The notes under the pieces are model-generated. The model was given only the letters and a program-made list of their open reading frames with translations, was not told the origin of the DNA and did no database searches. A stretch of 64,000 bases of DNA from Polaribacter sp. (GTDB lineage Bacteria; Bacteroidota; Bacteroidia; Flavobacteriales; Flavobacteriaceae): positions 1 through 64,000 of the forward strand of contig JAOLXX010000010.1 in assembly GCA_028343155.1 (NCBI GenBank). Reading direction: 5' to 3'. The position numbers and the translations under genes are program-made. Shown here in pieces: positions 9,189 through 19,055 of the stretch (the first letter of the stretch is position 1; each line of letters starts with the position of its first letter).

Positions 9189-12100
9189 TTAGAGAACGAT
9201 ATTGATAATTTTACCAGTAACAATAATTATTTTTTTAGGAGTTTTTCCCTCTAATTGTGCAATTGTTTTTTCGTTTTCCATCACTGTTTTTTCTATTTCT
9301 TCTTTAGACAAATCTAATGGAAGCTCTAGCGTAAAACGCATTTTACCATTGAAAGAAATAGGGTAATTTTTAGCACTTTCTACCAAATGTTTCGGTTCAA
9401 AAATAGGAAAATCTACTGTAGAAATACTCTCTTTATTCCCAAGCAAACTCCACAACTCTTCTGCGATATGTGGTGCATAAGGTGAGACTAAAACAGTTAA
9501 AGGAGTTAATATTTCACGGGTATTACACTTTAAAGCAGTTAACTCGTTTACAGCAATCATAAAGGTTGAAACGGAAGTATTAAAAGAGAAATTCTCTATA
9601 TCTTCTTCTACTTTTTTAATTGTTTTATGTAAAATTTTTAACGCATCTTTTGTCGGTGCTTCGTCTGAAACTTTAAAGACATCTCCATTAAAATAGAGTT
9701 TCCATAATTTCTTCAAAAAGGAAGAAACTCCAGAAATACCAGAAGTTTTCCAGGGTTTTGCTTGTTCTAAAGGACCTAAAAACATTTCAAATAGTCGCAG
9801 TGAATCTGCACCGTATGTTGCACAAATAGCATCAGGGTTTACTACATTGTACTTAGACTTCGACATTTTCTCTACTTCTCTCCCTACTTTATAAACGCCT
9901 TCTTCTAAAATAAATTTAGCGTTTTTATACTCGCTATTTAATGCATGATTCTTAAATGCTTTAACATCCAATTCATCAGAAGTATTTACCAAAGAAACAT
10001 CTGCATGTAGAGCCGTTTTTGTAATCATTATTAAATCTGCAAAATTCGGATTCAAAAAATTATTATCTATCAAATAATTTTTAACAACACTTTCAAATTC
10101 ATCATCAGAATTAAATAAGCTTTTTGAGACAATTACTGTCGGAATCTTATTTAAAATATCATCATTAGATTTTTCATCAGAACAGCCACAACCATTTCTC
10201 ACAAAAGCAGTTGTTTTATAAACAAAAGCAGAAGTTCCTAAAATCATCCCTTGGTTAATCAGTTTTTTAGCCAACTCATCTACAGGTACAATTCCTTTAT
10301 CAAAAAGGAATTTTTGCCAAAAACGAGCATATAATAAATGTCCTGTTGCATGTTCTGATCCTCCGATATATAAATCTACTTCTTTCCAATATTCTAAAGA
10401 TTCTTTACTTGCAAATTCATTAGAATTTGTAGCATCCATATATCTATTAAAATACCAAGAACTTCCTGCCCACCCTGGCATGGTGTTCAATTCTAAAGGA
10501 TACACAGTTTTGTTTTTTAACTTATCGTTAGAAACAACCTTCTTTGCTCGAGAATCCCAAGCCCATTCTGTTGCATTTCCTAAAGGTGGTTTACCATCTT
10601 CAGTTGGCAAGTATTTTTCTATTTTTGGCAACACAATTGGCAAATGTTCTGCAGCAATCATTTGTGGCATTCCATCTTTGTAATATACAGGAAATGGTTC
10701 CCCCCAATAACGTTGTCTACTAAAAACGGCATCACGCAATCTGTAGTTTATTTTTCCATAACCAAAGCCACGTTTTTCCATTTCGTAAATGGAAAGTTTT
10801 AATGCTTTCTTATATTTCAATCCTGATAAAAAGTCTGAATTTGCAATAACAGTTCCGTCTTTATCTATATGTGCAGCTTCAGAAATATCTACGCCTTCAA
10901 AAATATTAGGAATTGGAATCTTAAAATGTTTTGCGAAATCATAATCACGTTGATCTCCACAAGGAACTGCCATAACTGCTCCTGTTCCATAGTTTGCTAA
11001 CACATAATCACCAATCCAAATTTGCACTTTTTTTCCAGAAAAAGGATGAATTGCATAAGCCCCAGTAAAAACGCCAGAAATGGTTTTTACATCTGCCATT
11101 CGATCGCGTTCAGAACGCTTTGCTGTTGCTGTAATATATTCTTCTACGGCTGCTTTTTGAGCATCTGTTATAATTTTAGAAACCAATTCATGTTCTGGAG
11201 CTAGCGTCATAAATGACACTCCAAAAATTGTGTCTGGACGAGTAGTAAAGACATCTATTTTGTATTTATTTTCTTCTTTTATAATTTCTTTATTTTTAGT
11301 TGTTTTTTCAACTATTTTTGGAAATTGAATTGCTGAATTAATTTTAGAAACTACGCCAAGAACATTTTCTATTACTTCTTCGTTTGTAAAACGAATTATA
11401 TTAAAACCTTCATTATTGAAAAATTCAGTTCTTGCTGCTTCATCTTCTTTCCCAGAAAATTCAATAATTATATTTTTTGCGATACACACATAATCTACTA
11501 AAAAAGTACTAATTGTGTATTTTTTTCTAAATTTTGAGGCGCCTTTCTTATTCTTTAATTCGTCCCAAAGTATTGTTTCTGCTTTTGATAAATTCTGACG
11601 TAATTCTTTTAAAGCTTCTAATTCTTTATAAGTTAATTTTACTTCAGATGATGATTTTTCAGAACCATTATCAACATTAAAAGAAACCATAGCGCCTTGA
11701 GAACGTCCAATCCAATTGGTCTGAGAATCTTTTAAAGGTTGTGGCCAATCAATTTTTTCTAATCCGTCTAACAAACGTTGTGCATATGCAGAAATTCGCA
11801 TCGACCATTGCGTCATCTTTTTTCGCACAACAGGATGACTTCCTCTTTCTGAAACTCCGTTTACAATTTCGTCATTTGCTAAAACGGTTCCTAGAGCAGG
11901 ACACCAGTTTACTTCTGTATCAGACAAAAATGTTAGGCGGTATTGTAATAAAATTTCTTCTTGTTCTATTTTTGAAAATGCTTTCCATTCATCTGCAGAA
12001 AAAATAGTAATTTCTTCATCTGAAACTGCTTTTACAGTCGCATTTCCTGATGTTTTAAAGATTTTAATCAAAGTAGAAACATCTTCTGCTTTGTCTGTAT

Positions 12101-12548
12101 CTTTATTGTACCAAGAATCGAAAAGTTGAATAAAAATCCACTGTGTCCACTTATAATATTCTGGATTTGAAGTCCTTATTTCTCTACTCCAGTCAAAAGA
12201 AAAACCAATTGCATCTAACTGTTTTCGGTAGGTTGCAATATTTTCTTCTGTCGTTTTTGCAGGGTGTTGCCCAGTTTGAATCGCGTATTGTTCCGCTGGT
12301 AAACCAAAAGAATCATATCCTTGAGGATGTAAAACATTAAAACCTTTGTGACGTTTGTAACGTGCATAAATATCACTTGCAATATAGCCTAAAGGATGTC
12401 CAACATGCAAACCTGCGCCTGAAGGATAAGGAAACATATCTAAAACATAATATTTAGGTTTATCAGATTCGTTGCTGGCTTTAAAAGTTTGGTTTTCTTT
12501 CCAAAATTTTTGCCATTTCTTTTCTATATCTAGGTGATTGTATTGCAT
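9189..12548 (-). CDS. leuS: Leucyl-tRNA synthetase with a DUF559-like insertion in the editing domain
   Basis: Charges tRNA-Leu. HVGH (HIGH motif) is at residues 48-51, the editing pocket TTRPDTIFG at 435-443, GTGAVMAVP near 521, and KMSKS at 894-898. At 1119 residues it is well above the ~920-950 I expect for Bacteroidota LeuRS. The excess is mainly residues ~297-428 (bases ~11265-11660), between strand GAMVSFNV and IDVFTTRPDT of the CP1 editing domain. That segment resembles DUF559/Vsr-like nuclease domains (LRQNLSKAETILWDEL, SKFRKKYTI, VDYVC, IIRFTNEEV). A second lineage-type insertion (~780-860) precedes KMSKS and holds a CGC cluster. The frame is uninterrupted throughout, and start ATG 12548 gives the usual HLDIEKKWQKFW beginning. 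Confidence 0.96.
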   Translation of the reverse strand: MQYNHLDIEKKWQKFWKENQTFKASNESDKPKYYVLDMFPYPSGAGLHVGHPLGYIASDIYARYKRHKGFNVLHPQGYDSFGLPAEQYAIQTGQHPAKTTEENIATYRKQLDAIGFSFDWSREIRTSNPEYYKWTQWIFIQLFDSWYNKDTDKAEDVSTLIKIFKTSGNATVKAVSDEEITIFSADEWKAFSKIEQEEILLQYRLTFLSDTEVNWCPALGTVLANDEIVNGVSERGSHPVVRKKMTQWSMRISAYAQRLLDGLEKIDWPQPLKDSQTNWIGRSQGAMVSFNVDNGSEKSSSEVKLTYKELEALKELRQNLSKAETILWDELKNKKGASKFRKKYTISTFLVDYVCIAKNIIIEFSGKEDEAARTEFFNNEGFNIIRFTNEEVIENVLGVVSKINSAIQFPKIVEKTTKNKEIIKEENKYKIDVFTTRPDTIFGVSFMTLAPEHELVSKIITDAQKAAVEEYITATAKRSERDRMADVKTISGVFTGAYAIHPFSGKKVQIWIGDYVLANYGTGAVMAVPCGDQRDYDFAKHFKIPIPNIFEGVDISEAAHIDKDGTVIANSDFLSGLKYKKALKLSIYEMEKRGFGYGKINYRLRDAVFSRQRYWGEPFPVYYKDGMPQMIAAEHLPIVLPKIEKYLPTEDGKPPLGNATEWAWDSRAKKVVSNDKLKNKTVYPLELNTMPGWAGSSWYFNRYMDATNSNEFASKESLEYWKEVDLYIGGSEHATGHLLYARFWQKFLFDKGIVPVDELAKKLINQGMILGTSAFVYKTTAFVRNGCGCSDEKSNDDILNKIPTVIVSKSLFNSDDEFESVVKNYLIDNNFLNPNFADLIMITKTALHADVSLVNTSDELDVKAFKNHALNSEYKNAKFILEEGVYKVGREVEKMSKSKYNVVNPDAICATYGADSLRLFEMFLGPLEQAKPWKTSGISGVSSFLKKLWKLYFNGDVFKVSDEAPTKDALKILHKTIKKVEEDIENFSFNTSVSTFMIAVNELTALKCNTREILTPLTVLVSPYAPHIAEELWSLLGNKESISTVDFPIFEPKHLVESAKNYPISFNGKMRFTLELPLDLSKEEIEKTVMENEKTIAQLEGKTPKKIIIVTGKIINIVL
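11265..11660 (-). other. DUF559/Vsr-like domain inserted in the LeuRS editing domain
   Basis: Residues ~297-428 of LeuRS. The order of conserved pieces matches free-standing DUF559 proteins: a helix of the type LRxNLSxAExxLWxxL, a basic KFRKKY, VDYVC, a hydrophobic strand ending in Glu (IIIEF), then ARTEFFNNEGFNIIRFTNEEV. The usual Asp-Gly-x-x-His after the Glu is replaced by SGKE and several residues are missing, so nuclease activity is doubtful. The last ~25 residues are Lys/Glu-rich linker. The assignment is by motif only. Confidence 0.75.
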
Positions 12549-12568
12549 CTGTTTTCTTTTAGAAGCGA

Positions 12569-12576
12569 CAAATTTA
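12569..12576 (-). promoter_or_regulatory. Candidate -7 element (TAAATTTG) for leuS
   Basis: On the minus strand TAAATTTG fits TAnnTTTG and lies ~20 bases before the leuS ATG. A -33 TTG at the right spacing is not evident. Confidence 0.4.
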
Positions 12577-12633
12577 CATTTATTCTAAGAAAGAATAAAG
12601 TAAATCAATTGTTCATTACCCATATAAAGGACA

Positions 12634-12672
12634 CAAAAAAGTCGAGATTTCAGCATGCTAAAATCTCGACTT
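12634..12672 (-). terminator. Rho-independent terminator after infB
   Basis: A perfect 12-bp inverted repeat (arms 12639-12650 and 12661-12672, 10-base loop) followed on the minus strand by a T-run. It closes the rimP-nusA-infB operon 21 bases past the infB stop and insulates leuS. Confidence 0.92.
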
Positions 12673-12693
12673 ACAATATAAATTTTAAATTTA

Positions 12694-15495
12694 TTATTTC
12701 AATTTTTTCTTAACGGCTACTTCTTTGTAAGCTTCAATAAGATCACCTGTTAAAATATCATTATAGTTTTTAATTTGAATACCACAATCATATCCTTTTG
12801 CAACTTCTCTGACATCATCTTTAAAACGTTTTAGTGCTATTAAAGTTCCGTCATGAACTACAATTCCTTCTCTGATAATTCTAATTTGAGAATCTCTAAA
12901 TATTTTACCAGACATGACCATACAACCTGCAATGTTACCTACTTTAGATATTTTATAAATTTCTCTAATTTCTACATTACCTGTAATTTCTTCTTTCATT
13001 TCAGGAGATAACATTCCTTCCATGGCATCTTTTAAGTCATTGATGGCATCGTAAATAATAGAATAGGTTCTAATATCTACTTCTTCTCTATCTGCAACGA
13101 CTCTTGCATTTCCTTGCGGACGCACATTAAATCCAACAATAATTGCATCTGAAGCTGTTGCTAATAACACATCACTTTCTGTAATAGCTCCAACTCCTTT
13201 ATGTAAAATATTTACTTGAATTTCTTCTGTCGATAATTTCTGGAAAGAATCTGTTAATGCTTCAACAGAACCATCTACATCTCCTTTTAAGATGATGTTT
13301 AATTCTTTAAAATCACCCAACGCAATTCTACGTCCAATTTCATCTAACGTTAATGTTTTCTGAGTTCTTACAGATTGCTCACGTTGTAATTGTGCTCTCT
13401 TTGACGCAATTTGTTTTGCTTCTCTTTCATCATCAAAAACAACAAATTTATCTCCAGCTTGTGGTGCTCCGTCTAAACCTAAAATTGATATAGGTGTTGA
13501 TGGTTTTGCCTCTTTTAGGTTGTTTCCTTTGTCATCAAACATCGCCCTTACTTTACCACTGTGTTTACCCGCTAACAAGTAATCTCCAATTTTTAAAGTT
13601 CCAGCTTGTACTAAGATTGTAGAAACATATCCTCTACCTTTATCTAATAATGCTTCAACAACAGCTCCAACTGCATTTTTATTAGGGTTCGCTTTTAATT
13701 CTAAAATTTCTGCTTCTAATAACACTTTTTCTAATAATTCTGGAATTCCTTCTCCTGTCTTCGCAGAAATATCTTGTGATTGTATGCTTCCACCCCATTC
13801 TTCAATCAATAAATTCATTGAAGATAATTGTGTTTTTACATTATCAGGATTTGCGTTTGGTTTGTCAATTTTATTTATTGCAAAGATAATTGGCACGCCA
13901 GCTGCTTGTGCATGCGAAATTGCTTCTTTTGTTTGCGGCATTACATCATCATCTGCTGCAACTACAATAATAACTAAATCTGTTACTTGTGCTCCACGGG
14001 CACGCATTGCTGTAAAGGCTTCGTGACCTGGTGTATCTAAAAAAGCTATTTTTTGATCTCCTACATTTACAGAATAGGCACCAATATGTTGTGTTATACC
14101 TCCACTTTCTCCATCTACAATATTTGCTTTTCTAATATAATCTAATAAAGATGTTTTACCATGATCTACGTGACCCATTACCGTAATAATTGGCGCTCTA
14201 TTTTCTAGGTCTTCTGGTTGATCAATAACTTCCTCAATAGATTCCTCTACTTCAGCACCAATAAATTCTACTTTATGATTAAATTCTTCAGCAACAATTA
14301 CGAGTGTTTCTGCGTCCAAACGTTGGTTCATTGTTACCATCATTCCTAACATCATACATGATGAAATAATGTTGGTTACTGGAACATCCATCATGGTTGC
14401 AACTTCACTTACCGTAACAAACTCTGTTACTTTTAATATTTTATTATCTAATGCTTGCGCTTCTAGTTCAGCATCAGAATATTCTCTATGTGCCTCTCTT
14501 TTATTTCTACGATATTTTGCGCCTTTTCCTTTTGAAGATTTCCCTTGCAGTTTCTCTAACGTTTCTCTTACTTGCTTCTGAATTTCTGCTTCTGTTGGTT
14601 CTTCTTTCTTAACGGCTGCTGGTCTTGTTACTCCTCTTCCTCCTCTAAATGGAGGCCTTCCTTGACCGCCTCTATTACCTTGACCTGGTCTTGCTGTCGC
14701 TGAACCTGGCGCACCTGCTTTTGTTACAATACGTTTACGCTTCTTTTTAGCATCTGCATTTGCATCTTTTTTAACTTCAGGCTTTTTCTTCTTAGATCTT
14801 TCAAATTGTTTTAAATCAATTTTCTTACCTGTGAAATTTGGACCGTCTAACTTTTTGTACTGAGTTTCTATTGCTTCTGCATTTTCAGCAGTAACTTCTT
14901 CTACTTTTTCTTCTTCTTTTGATGCGTCTTTTTTAGCCTTCGGTTTTTCCTCAACTTTGAAAGCTTCCTTTTCGATTTCAGAAACAGGCTTTTTAACGGC
15001 CGGTTTAACAGTTTTTACTTTTTCAACAACTGGCTTTTCTTCAACCTGCTTTTCTACTTCTTCTATCGCTTCTTTTTTAGGCTCAGTAACAACCTCCACA
15101 GGCGCTGCTTCAACCTTTTCAATAGGCTTTTTCCCGATAGCATCAATATCGATTTTGCCCACAGTTTTAAACTCTAGCTTATCTGCTTTTGCTTTTAAAA
15201 CCTCTTCTTTCTTAATGTCTTCAGCTTTTTTCTTTTCTAACTTAGCTTCAAGTTCTTCTCGAATAGCCTCCTTCTCCTTACGTTTTTCTTCTCCTACTTC
15301 TTTAGATGCAGCTTTCTTGTTTGCATCTGTTTCAAAGCCATCAAGTAAAACTTGATAGACATCATCCGTAATTTTAGTGGTAGGTCTCGCTTCTATTTCG
15401 TGACCTTTATCCGATAAAAATTCGACTGCCCTATCAAGAGAAATATTTAATTCCCTTAAAACTTTATTAAGCCTCATTGTTTTGCCTTCAGACAT
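12694..15495 (-). CDS. infB: Translation initiation factor IF-2
   Basis: The GTPase that delivers initiator tRNA to the 30S subunit. 933 residues. The N-terminal IF2N motif ([21 protein letters not shown]) is followed by a long Lys/Glu/Ala-rich low-complexity linker (~60-330), a second IF2N-like segment, then the G domain with G1 GHVDHGKTS (~438), G3 DTPGHEAF and G4 NKIDKP. IF2 domains II-IV follow. The linker is typical of Flavobacteriaceae IF-2 and gives the high local A content. It is the last gene of rimP-nusA-infB, 60 bases after nusA, and is closed by a strong terminator. Confidence 0.98.
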   Translation of the reverse strand: MSEGKTMRLNKVLRELNISLDRAVEFLSDKGHEIEARPTTKITDDVYQVLLDGFETDANKKAASKEVGEEKRKEKEAIREELEAKLEKKKAEDIKKEEVLKAKADKLEFKTVGKIDIDAIGKKPIEKVEAAPVEVVTEPKKEAIEEVEKQVEEKPVVEKVKTVKPAVKKPVSEIEKEAFKVEEKPKAKKDASKEEEKVEEVTAENAEAIETQYKKLDGPNFTGKKIDLKQFERSKKKKPEVKKDANADAKKKRKRIVTKAGAPGSATARPGQGNRGGQGRPPFRGGRGVTRPAAVKKEEPTEAEIQKQVRETLEKLQGKSSKGKGAKYRRNKREAHREYSDAELEAQALDNKILKVTEFVTVSEVATMMDVPVTNIISSCMMLGMMVTMNQRLDAETLVIVAEEFNHKVEFIGAEVEESIEEVIDQPEDLENRAPIITVMGHVDHGKTSLLDYIRKANIVDGESGGITQHIGAYSVNVGDQKIAFLDTPGHEAFTAMRARGAQVTDLVIIVVAADDDVMPQTKEAISHAQAAGVPIIFAINKIDKPNANPDNVKTQLSSMNLLIEEWGGSIQSQDISAKTGEGIPELLEKVLLEAEILELKANPNKNAVGAVVEALLDKGRGYVSTILVQAGTLKIGDYLLAGKHSGKVRAMFDDKGNNLKEAKPSTPISILGLDGAPQAGDKFVVFDDEREAKQIASKRAQLQREQSVRTQKTLTLDEIGRRIALGDFKELNIILKGDVDGSVEALTDSFQKLSTEEIQVNILHKGVGAITESDVLLATASDAIIVGFNVRPQGNARVVADREEVDIRTYSIIYDAINDLKDAMEGMLSPEMKEEITGNVEIREIYKISKVGNIAGCMVMSGKIFRDSQIRIIREGIVVHDGTLIALKRFKDDVREVAKGYDCGIQIKNYNDILTGDLIEAYKEVAVKKKLK

Positions 15496-15555
15496 ATATT
15501 CTTTTTAACTTTATACTTGTAAAAATATACTTTTTACTTTACTTCTGTGCGATCT

Positions 15556-16812
15556 TTAGTCCTCGAATTCTTCTTTCAGAATTCTTTGAACGTCCATAAT
15601 TGTTTCTTCTTCTAAATCGGTTCTTTTTACCAACTCTGCAACGCTTGTTTCTAAGACGCTTCTCGCAGTATCTAAACCTATCTTTTTTAATTCAGTAATA
15701 ACCCAATCTTCTATTTCGTCGATAAATTCTGTCAACTCAACATCTTCTTCTTCTAAACCTTCTCTTTTAACGTCTATTTCATAACCCGTTAACTCACTTG
15801 CTAAACGTATGTTTACACCACCTCTACCAATTGCTTTAGAAACTTCTTCTGGTTTTAATAAAACGCTTACACGTCCTTTTTTACCGTTTTTCTCTTCTTC
15901 AAATACCTCAATCTCCATTGAAGTCACTTTTGCAGGACTTAATGCTCTAGAAATAAATAATTGCTCGTTTTTGGTATAATTAATAACATCTATATTTTCA
16001 TTTCCTAACTCACGAACAATACCATGAATTCTAGAACCTCTTACACCAACACAAGCTCCTACAGGATCTATTCTATCATCATAAGAATCTACCGCTACTT
16101 TTGCTTTTTCTCCAGGAATTCTTGCAACCCTTTCTACAGTAATTAAACCATCAAAAACTTCTGGTATTTCTTGTTCGAATAATTTATTTAAAAAATCAGG
16201 TGACGTTCTAGATAATATGATTGCAGGCTTATTTCCTCTTAATTCAACAGATTTTATAACGCCTCTTACAGAATCTCCTTTACGAAAGAAGTCAGAACGG
16301 ATTTGTTCACTTTTTGGTAAAACAATTTCATTCCCATCATCATCTAATAAGATAATTGCATTGTGACGAATATGGTGCACTTCTGCACTATACAAATCAC
16401 CTTCTAACTCTTTAAAATGTTTGAAGATATTTGTACTATCGTGTTCGTAAATTTTAGAAATTAAGTTTTGGCGCAATGCTAAAATTGCTCTTCTTCCTAA
16501 ATCTATTAATTTCACTTCTTCCGATACATCTTCACCAATTTCAAAATCTGGTTCAATTAGTTTTGCTTCCGCTAACTCAATCTCTTCATTGTCGTCCTCA
16601 GAAAAACCATCTGCAACAACTACTCTATTTCTCCAAATCTCTAAATCTCCTTTATCGGGGTTTATAATAATATCAAAATTATCATCAGACCCAAACTTTC
16701 GCTTTAATGCAGCTCTAAAAACTTCTTCTAAAATAGACATTAATGTTACTCTGTCTATACTTTTGTTGTCTTTAAATTCTGAAAACGAATCAATTAATGC
16801 TATATTCTCCAT
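15556..16812 (-). CDS. nusA: Transcription termination/antitermination factor NusA
   Basis: Binds RNA polymerase and nascent RNA to modulate pausing and termination. 418 residues contain the N-terminal polymerase-binding domain (~1-125), an S1 domain (~135-200), and tandem KH domains (~230-345, with VGVRGSRIHGIVRELG and GRGGVNIRLAS). The C-terminal acidic repeats of E. coli NusA are absent, as in most Bacteroidota. The gene lies 12 bases after rimP and is clearly cotranscribed. NusA could act on the hairpin in its own operon leader (inference). Confidence 0.97.
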   Translation of the reverse strand: MENIALIDSFSEFKDNKSIDRVTLMSILEEVFRAALKRKFGSDDNFDIIINPDKGDLEIWRNRVVVADGFSEDDNEEIELAEAKLIEPDFEIGEDVSEEVKLIDLGRRAILALRQNLISKIYEHDSTNIFKHFKELEGDLYSAEVHHIRHNAIILLDDDGNEIVLPKSEQIRSDFFRKGDSVRGVIKSVELRGNKPAIILSRTSPDFLNKLFEQEIPEVFDGLITVERVARIPGEKAKVAVDSYDDRIDPVGACVGVRGSRIHGIVRELGNENIDVINYTKNEQLFISRALSPAKVTSMEIEVFEEEKNGKKGRVSVLLKPEEVSKAIGRGGVNIRLASELTGYEIDVKREGLEEEDVELTEFIDEIEDWVITELKKIGLDTARSVLETSVAELVKRTDLEEETIMDVQRILKEEFED

Positions 16813-16824
16813 GCTATATTTTAC

Positions 16825-17286
16825 TTAAAATACAATCTTCACTTTTGCTTCTATAATATCGTTATGTGCTAAAGTTGCTGTTTTTTGAACAGTAACTTTT
16901 CCTTTACCTATTGGTTTTGGCTCTCTTGCTTTCCACTGTAAAACAACTACGTCTTCATCTGCCGATACTAAAGTTCCTTCTAATTCTTCTTCAGAAGTTT
17001 TTACTTTTAGTATCCTATTGATGTTTTTAATATATTGTCTTTTTACTTTTAATGGATGGGCAATATCTGGTGTAGAAACTTCTAATGAAAAATCTTCTTC
17101 TTCTCTATCAAAATGGGAATCTACACTCCTACTAATCCTAATACATTCACTTAAAGGAACTCCTTTATCACCATCTATTATTACCTGAATTCTGTTATTT
17201 ACTGAGATTGTTAATTCTATCAAATATAACGACTCATTCAGTAATAGTGCTTCATCTACTAAATCTCTTACCTTTGTTTGGTCCAT
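16825..17286 (-). CDS. rimP: Ribosome maturation factor RimP
   Basis: Assists 30S subunit maturation. 153 residues with the RimP N-terminal alpha/beta domain (LTISVNNRIQVIIDGDKGV, then the SECIRISRSVDSHFD region) and a C-terminal SH3-like barrel. First gene of the canonical rimP-nusA-infB operon. A consensus promoter (17363-17392) and a leader hairpin (17308-17333) precede it. Confidence 0.94.
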   Translation of the reverse strand: MDQTKVRDLVDEALLLNESLYLIELTISVNNRIQVIIDGDKGVPLSECIRISRSVDSHFDREEEDFSLEVSTPDIAHPLKVKRQYIKNINRILKVKTSEEELEGTLVSADEDVVVLQWKAREPKPIGKGKVTVQKTATLAHNDIIEAKVKIVF

Positions 17287-17303
17287 TTTAAATCTTAAAA
17301 TAA

Positions 17304-17333
17304 AATATAAAAAGAGGGGACTTTTAGTCCCCT
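17304..17333 (-). terminator. Terminator-like hairpin in the rimP-nusA-infB leader (candidate attenuator)
   Basis: Minus-strand RNA would form an 8-bp GC-rich stem (17315-17322 with 17326-17333, 3-base loop) followed by CUUUUUAUAUUUU. It lies downstream of the consensus rimP promoter and 28 bases before the rimP start codon, so transcripts from that promoter must read through it. It could also terminate read-through from the DUF3078 gene upstream. Confidence 0.75.
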
Positions 17334-17362
17334 TCTTCCTCCATTTATTGTAAATTTCGCTG

Positions 17363-17392
17363 CAAATATACGAATTGTTTGGAACTTACCAA
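17363..17392 (-). promoter_or_regulatory. Promoter of rimP-nusA-infB
   Basis: On the minus strand: TTG (17390-17392), 19-base spacer, TATATTTG (17363-17370). This matches the Bacteroidota consensus TTG-N19-TAnnTTTG exactly. The predicted leader of ~70 bases contains the hairpin at 17304-17333. Confidence 0.75.
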
Positions 17393-17457
17393 ACTATGTT
17401 CAAATCAATTATTTTTTAAATTTTATAATCTATTAAGTAAAAAAGACAGCTACTTCT

Positions 17458-18375
17458 TTAAAATGCATAACTAATACCAAACAACCAATAGGATTGAATT
17501 TTGTTATCTACAGAGTCAAATGTTGCATTGCCATTTGAAATCTTAGCATTATTTAAAGCCTCTTGTTTGTTATCACGCAAACCCAATTCAAAACCAACTC
17601 CAATTCCCTTCCAAAGCGTATATCCGAAAGAGTTTGTCCAAGTCCAGTTAGAAAAATTTCCTCCTATGTAACTTTGAAACACAGAAAGGTTCGATTTCAC
17701 ATTTAATTTATGATAGGTAGCAGTATAATCTGCAACTATTTTTGCACCAAGAGAAGAACTAAAAACACTTTCTCCTCTACTAAATATAAAATTGTAATTC
17801 CCTGGATGAATGACAACAACCAATCTTTCTGTGGGTGTCCATGTCATACCAACCCCAAGATCTAAAAATCCAGGATCGTTAAAATTATCTATTATTGTTG
17901 TTCTGTACTCTCCTAGAGCAGAAAGTGCCCATTTTTTATTCAACCTTCTACCATATAAAGAAGAAATTGTAAAGACGTCTGTTGCCGTTTCAAAATCTTC
18001 ATCACCAGATATAGCTTCATTATCTAACTTTACCCAACCTAGGTTGATGGCAGCGGAGTTTCTCCAAAAGAATTTGTCTTGAATTAAATTTGCAAAACCA
18101 TTTACCGTAACACCAATATTACCAGCAGATGAATTTGGAGCGGTTCTTGAATACCAATTATCAAAACCTGACAAACTAGCGCCAATAGTACCAAAAGCCC
18201 CTTTTCTCCAACCGGGAATTGCATTGATTTTTGCTTGCAAAGCATTTATTTCGCCTTGCAACTCTGCAATTTTAGCTTTTTTAGGAGCTTGTTCGGCTTT
18301 TAATTCTTCAGCGGATTGACCATTTGCTGAAAAACAAATTAATACTAAGAGTAATAAGATGGATAACTTTTTCAT
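17458..18375 (-). CDS. DUF3078 family protein, exported, probable outer-membrane beta barrel
   Basis: 305 residues. A clear signal peptide (~1-19, LLLLVLICFSANGQ) is followed by a short helical/coiled segment (~20-52, ELKAEQAPKKAKIAELQGEI) and then alternating amphipathic strands ending in WLFGISYAF. The aromatic C-terminus suggests an outer-membrane barrel. DUF3078 proteins are restricted to Bacteroidota and have no assigned role. A possible promoter, TTG-N19-TAATTTAG, lies in the 95 bases before the start. Monocistronic by context. Confidence 0.8.
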   Translation of the reverse strand: MKKLSILLLLVLICFSANGQSAEELKAEQAPKKAKIAELQGEINALQAKINAIPGWRKGAFGTIGASLSGFDNWYSRTAPNSSAGNIGVTVNGFANLIQDKFFWRNSAAINLGWVKLDNEAISGDEDFETATDVFTISSLYGRRLNKKWALSALGEYRTTIIDNFNDPGFLDLGVGMTWTPTERLVVVIHPGNYNFIFSRGESVFSSSLGAKIVADYTATYHKLNVKSNLSVFQSYIGGNFSNWTWTNSFGYTLWKGIGVGFELGLRDNKQEALNNAKISNGNATFDSVDNKIQSYWLFGISYAF

Positions 18376-18470
18376 TTTTTTTTTAATTTAAGAGACTAAA
18401 TTACACATTTCCTTTTAGACAACAAAAAAGTTCGTAAGTCAATTTTTATCTGTAAAATTGTAAAAAAAAA

Positions 18471-18977
18471 TTATTTGCTTTTGTAGATTGGCACTGTTGA
18501 ACATGCTTCACCAAATAAAATTGAGGTAGCAATGGGTTGTAATTTTTCAATTAAAAAAGCATAGGCAGCATTAGGTATTGGCTTGGTTGCACACCCTTTT
18601 ATTATTACAGGAGAATTCACAAATTCTTTCAAATCTAAAAAGCTAATTAATTCTTGATAAAGAACTGTTTCTAACAACTCTAAATCGCCAATAACTACTT
18701 TGTTTGCAAACGGCGTCAATTCTGAAGCAACTAGCATAAAAGCCCAAGAAGGAATAATCGCATCAACAGAACAAGAAACCGCCACAAAAGAATTTTTATA
18801 TTGCGTCCAGTCATGATTTTTTACAGAAGCTCTAAAGTCTTTTTCTTTCAAGACCAACTCTTGAAACAACCACTCTTTTACATCAAACAAAACGCGCTTT
18901 CCTTCGGGATAGATTTCTTCTAAATCAAAGGTTTTTAGCTTGCTGTTTGTAACTCTATTTATAATTTCTTTTGGCAT
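18471..18977 (-). CDS. DUF2480 family protein
   Basis: 168 residues from ATG 18977 (MPKEIINRVTNSKLKTFDLEE). The frame reaches another ATG at 19034, but the 19 extra residues are not expected for the family, so I prefer the inner start. Conserved blocks include YPEGKRVLFDVKEWLF, KNHDWTQYKNSFVAVSCSVDAIIPSWA and GEACSTVPIYK, with conserved cysteines in CSVDA, KGCATKP and EACST. Function is unknown. It follows the MIP18-like and sufE genes on the same strand, so a link to Fe-S cluster handling is plausible but unproven. Confidence 0.82.
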   Translation of the reverse strand: MPKEIINRVTNSKLKTFDLEEIYPEGKRVLFDVKEWLFQELVLKEKDFRASVKNHDWTQYKNSFVAVSCSVDAIIPSWAFMLVASELTPFANKVVIGDLELLETVLYQELISFLDLKEFVNSPVIIKGCATKPIPNAAYAFLIEKLQPIATSILFGEACSTVPIYKSK

Positions 18978-19055
18978 TTTTTTAGTTTCAAAGTTCCAAA
19001 GTGGCAAAGCTTTCAATTTAAACTCATTACTCAAAACTCAACATTCATAACTAAT

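Noticed and set aside
11265..11660. Intein or group II intron within leuS
   Set aside because: No intein splice-junction residues or intron structure; the frame runs through with linker-like Lys/Glu-rich borders.
14957..15355. 132-codon open frame on the plus strand inside infB
   Set aside because: Antisense to the Lys/Glu/Ala-rich linker of IF-2; its Ser/Phe-rich translation is the expected mirror of that composition.
18978..19034. Longer start for the DUF2480 protein
   Set aside because: Adds 19 residues not expected for the family; the inner ATG at 18977 gives the usual length.
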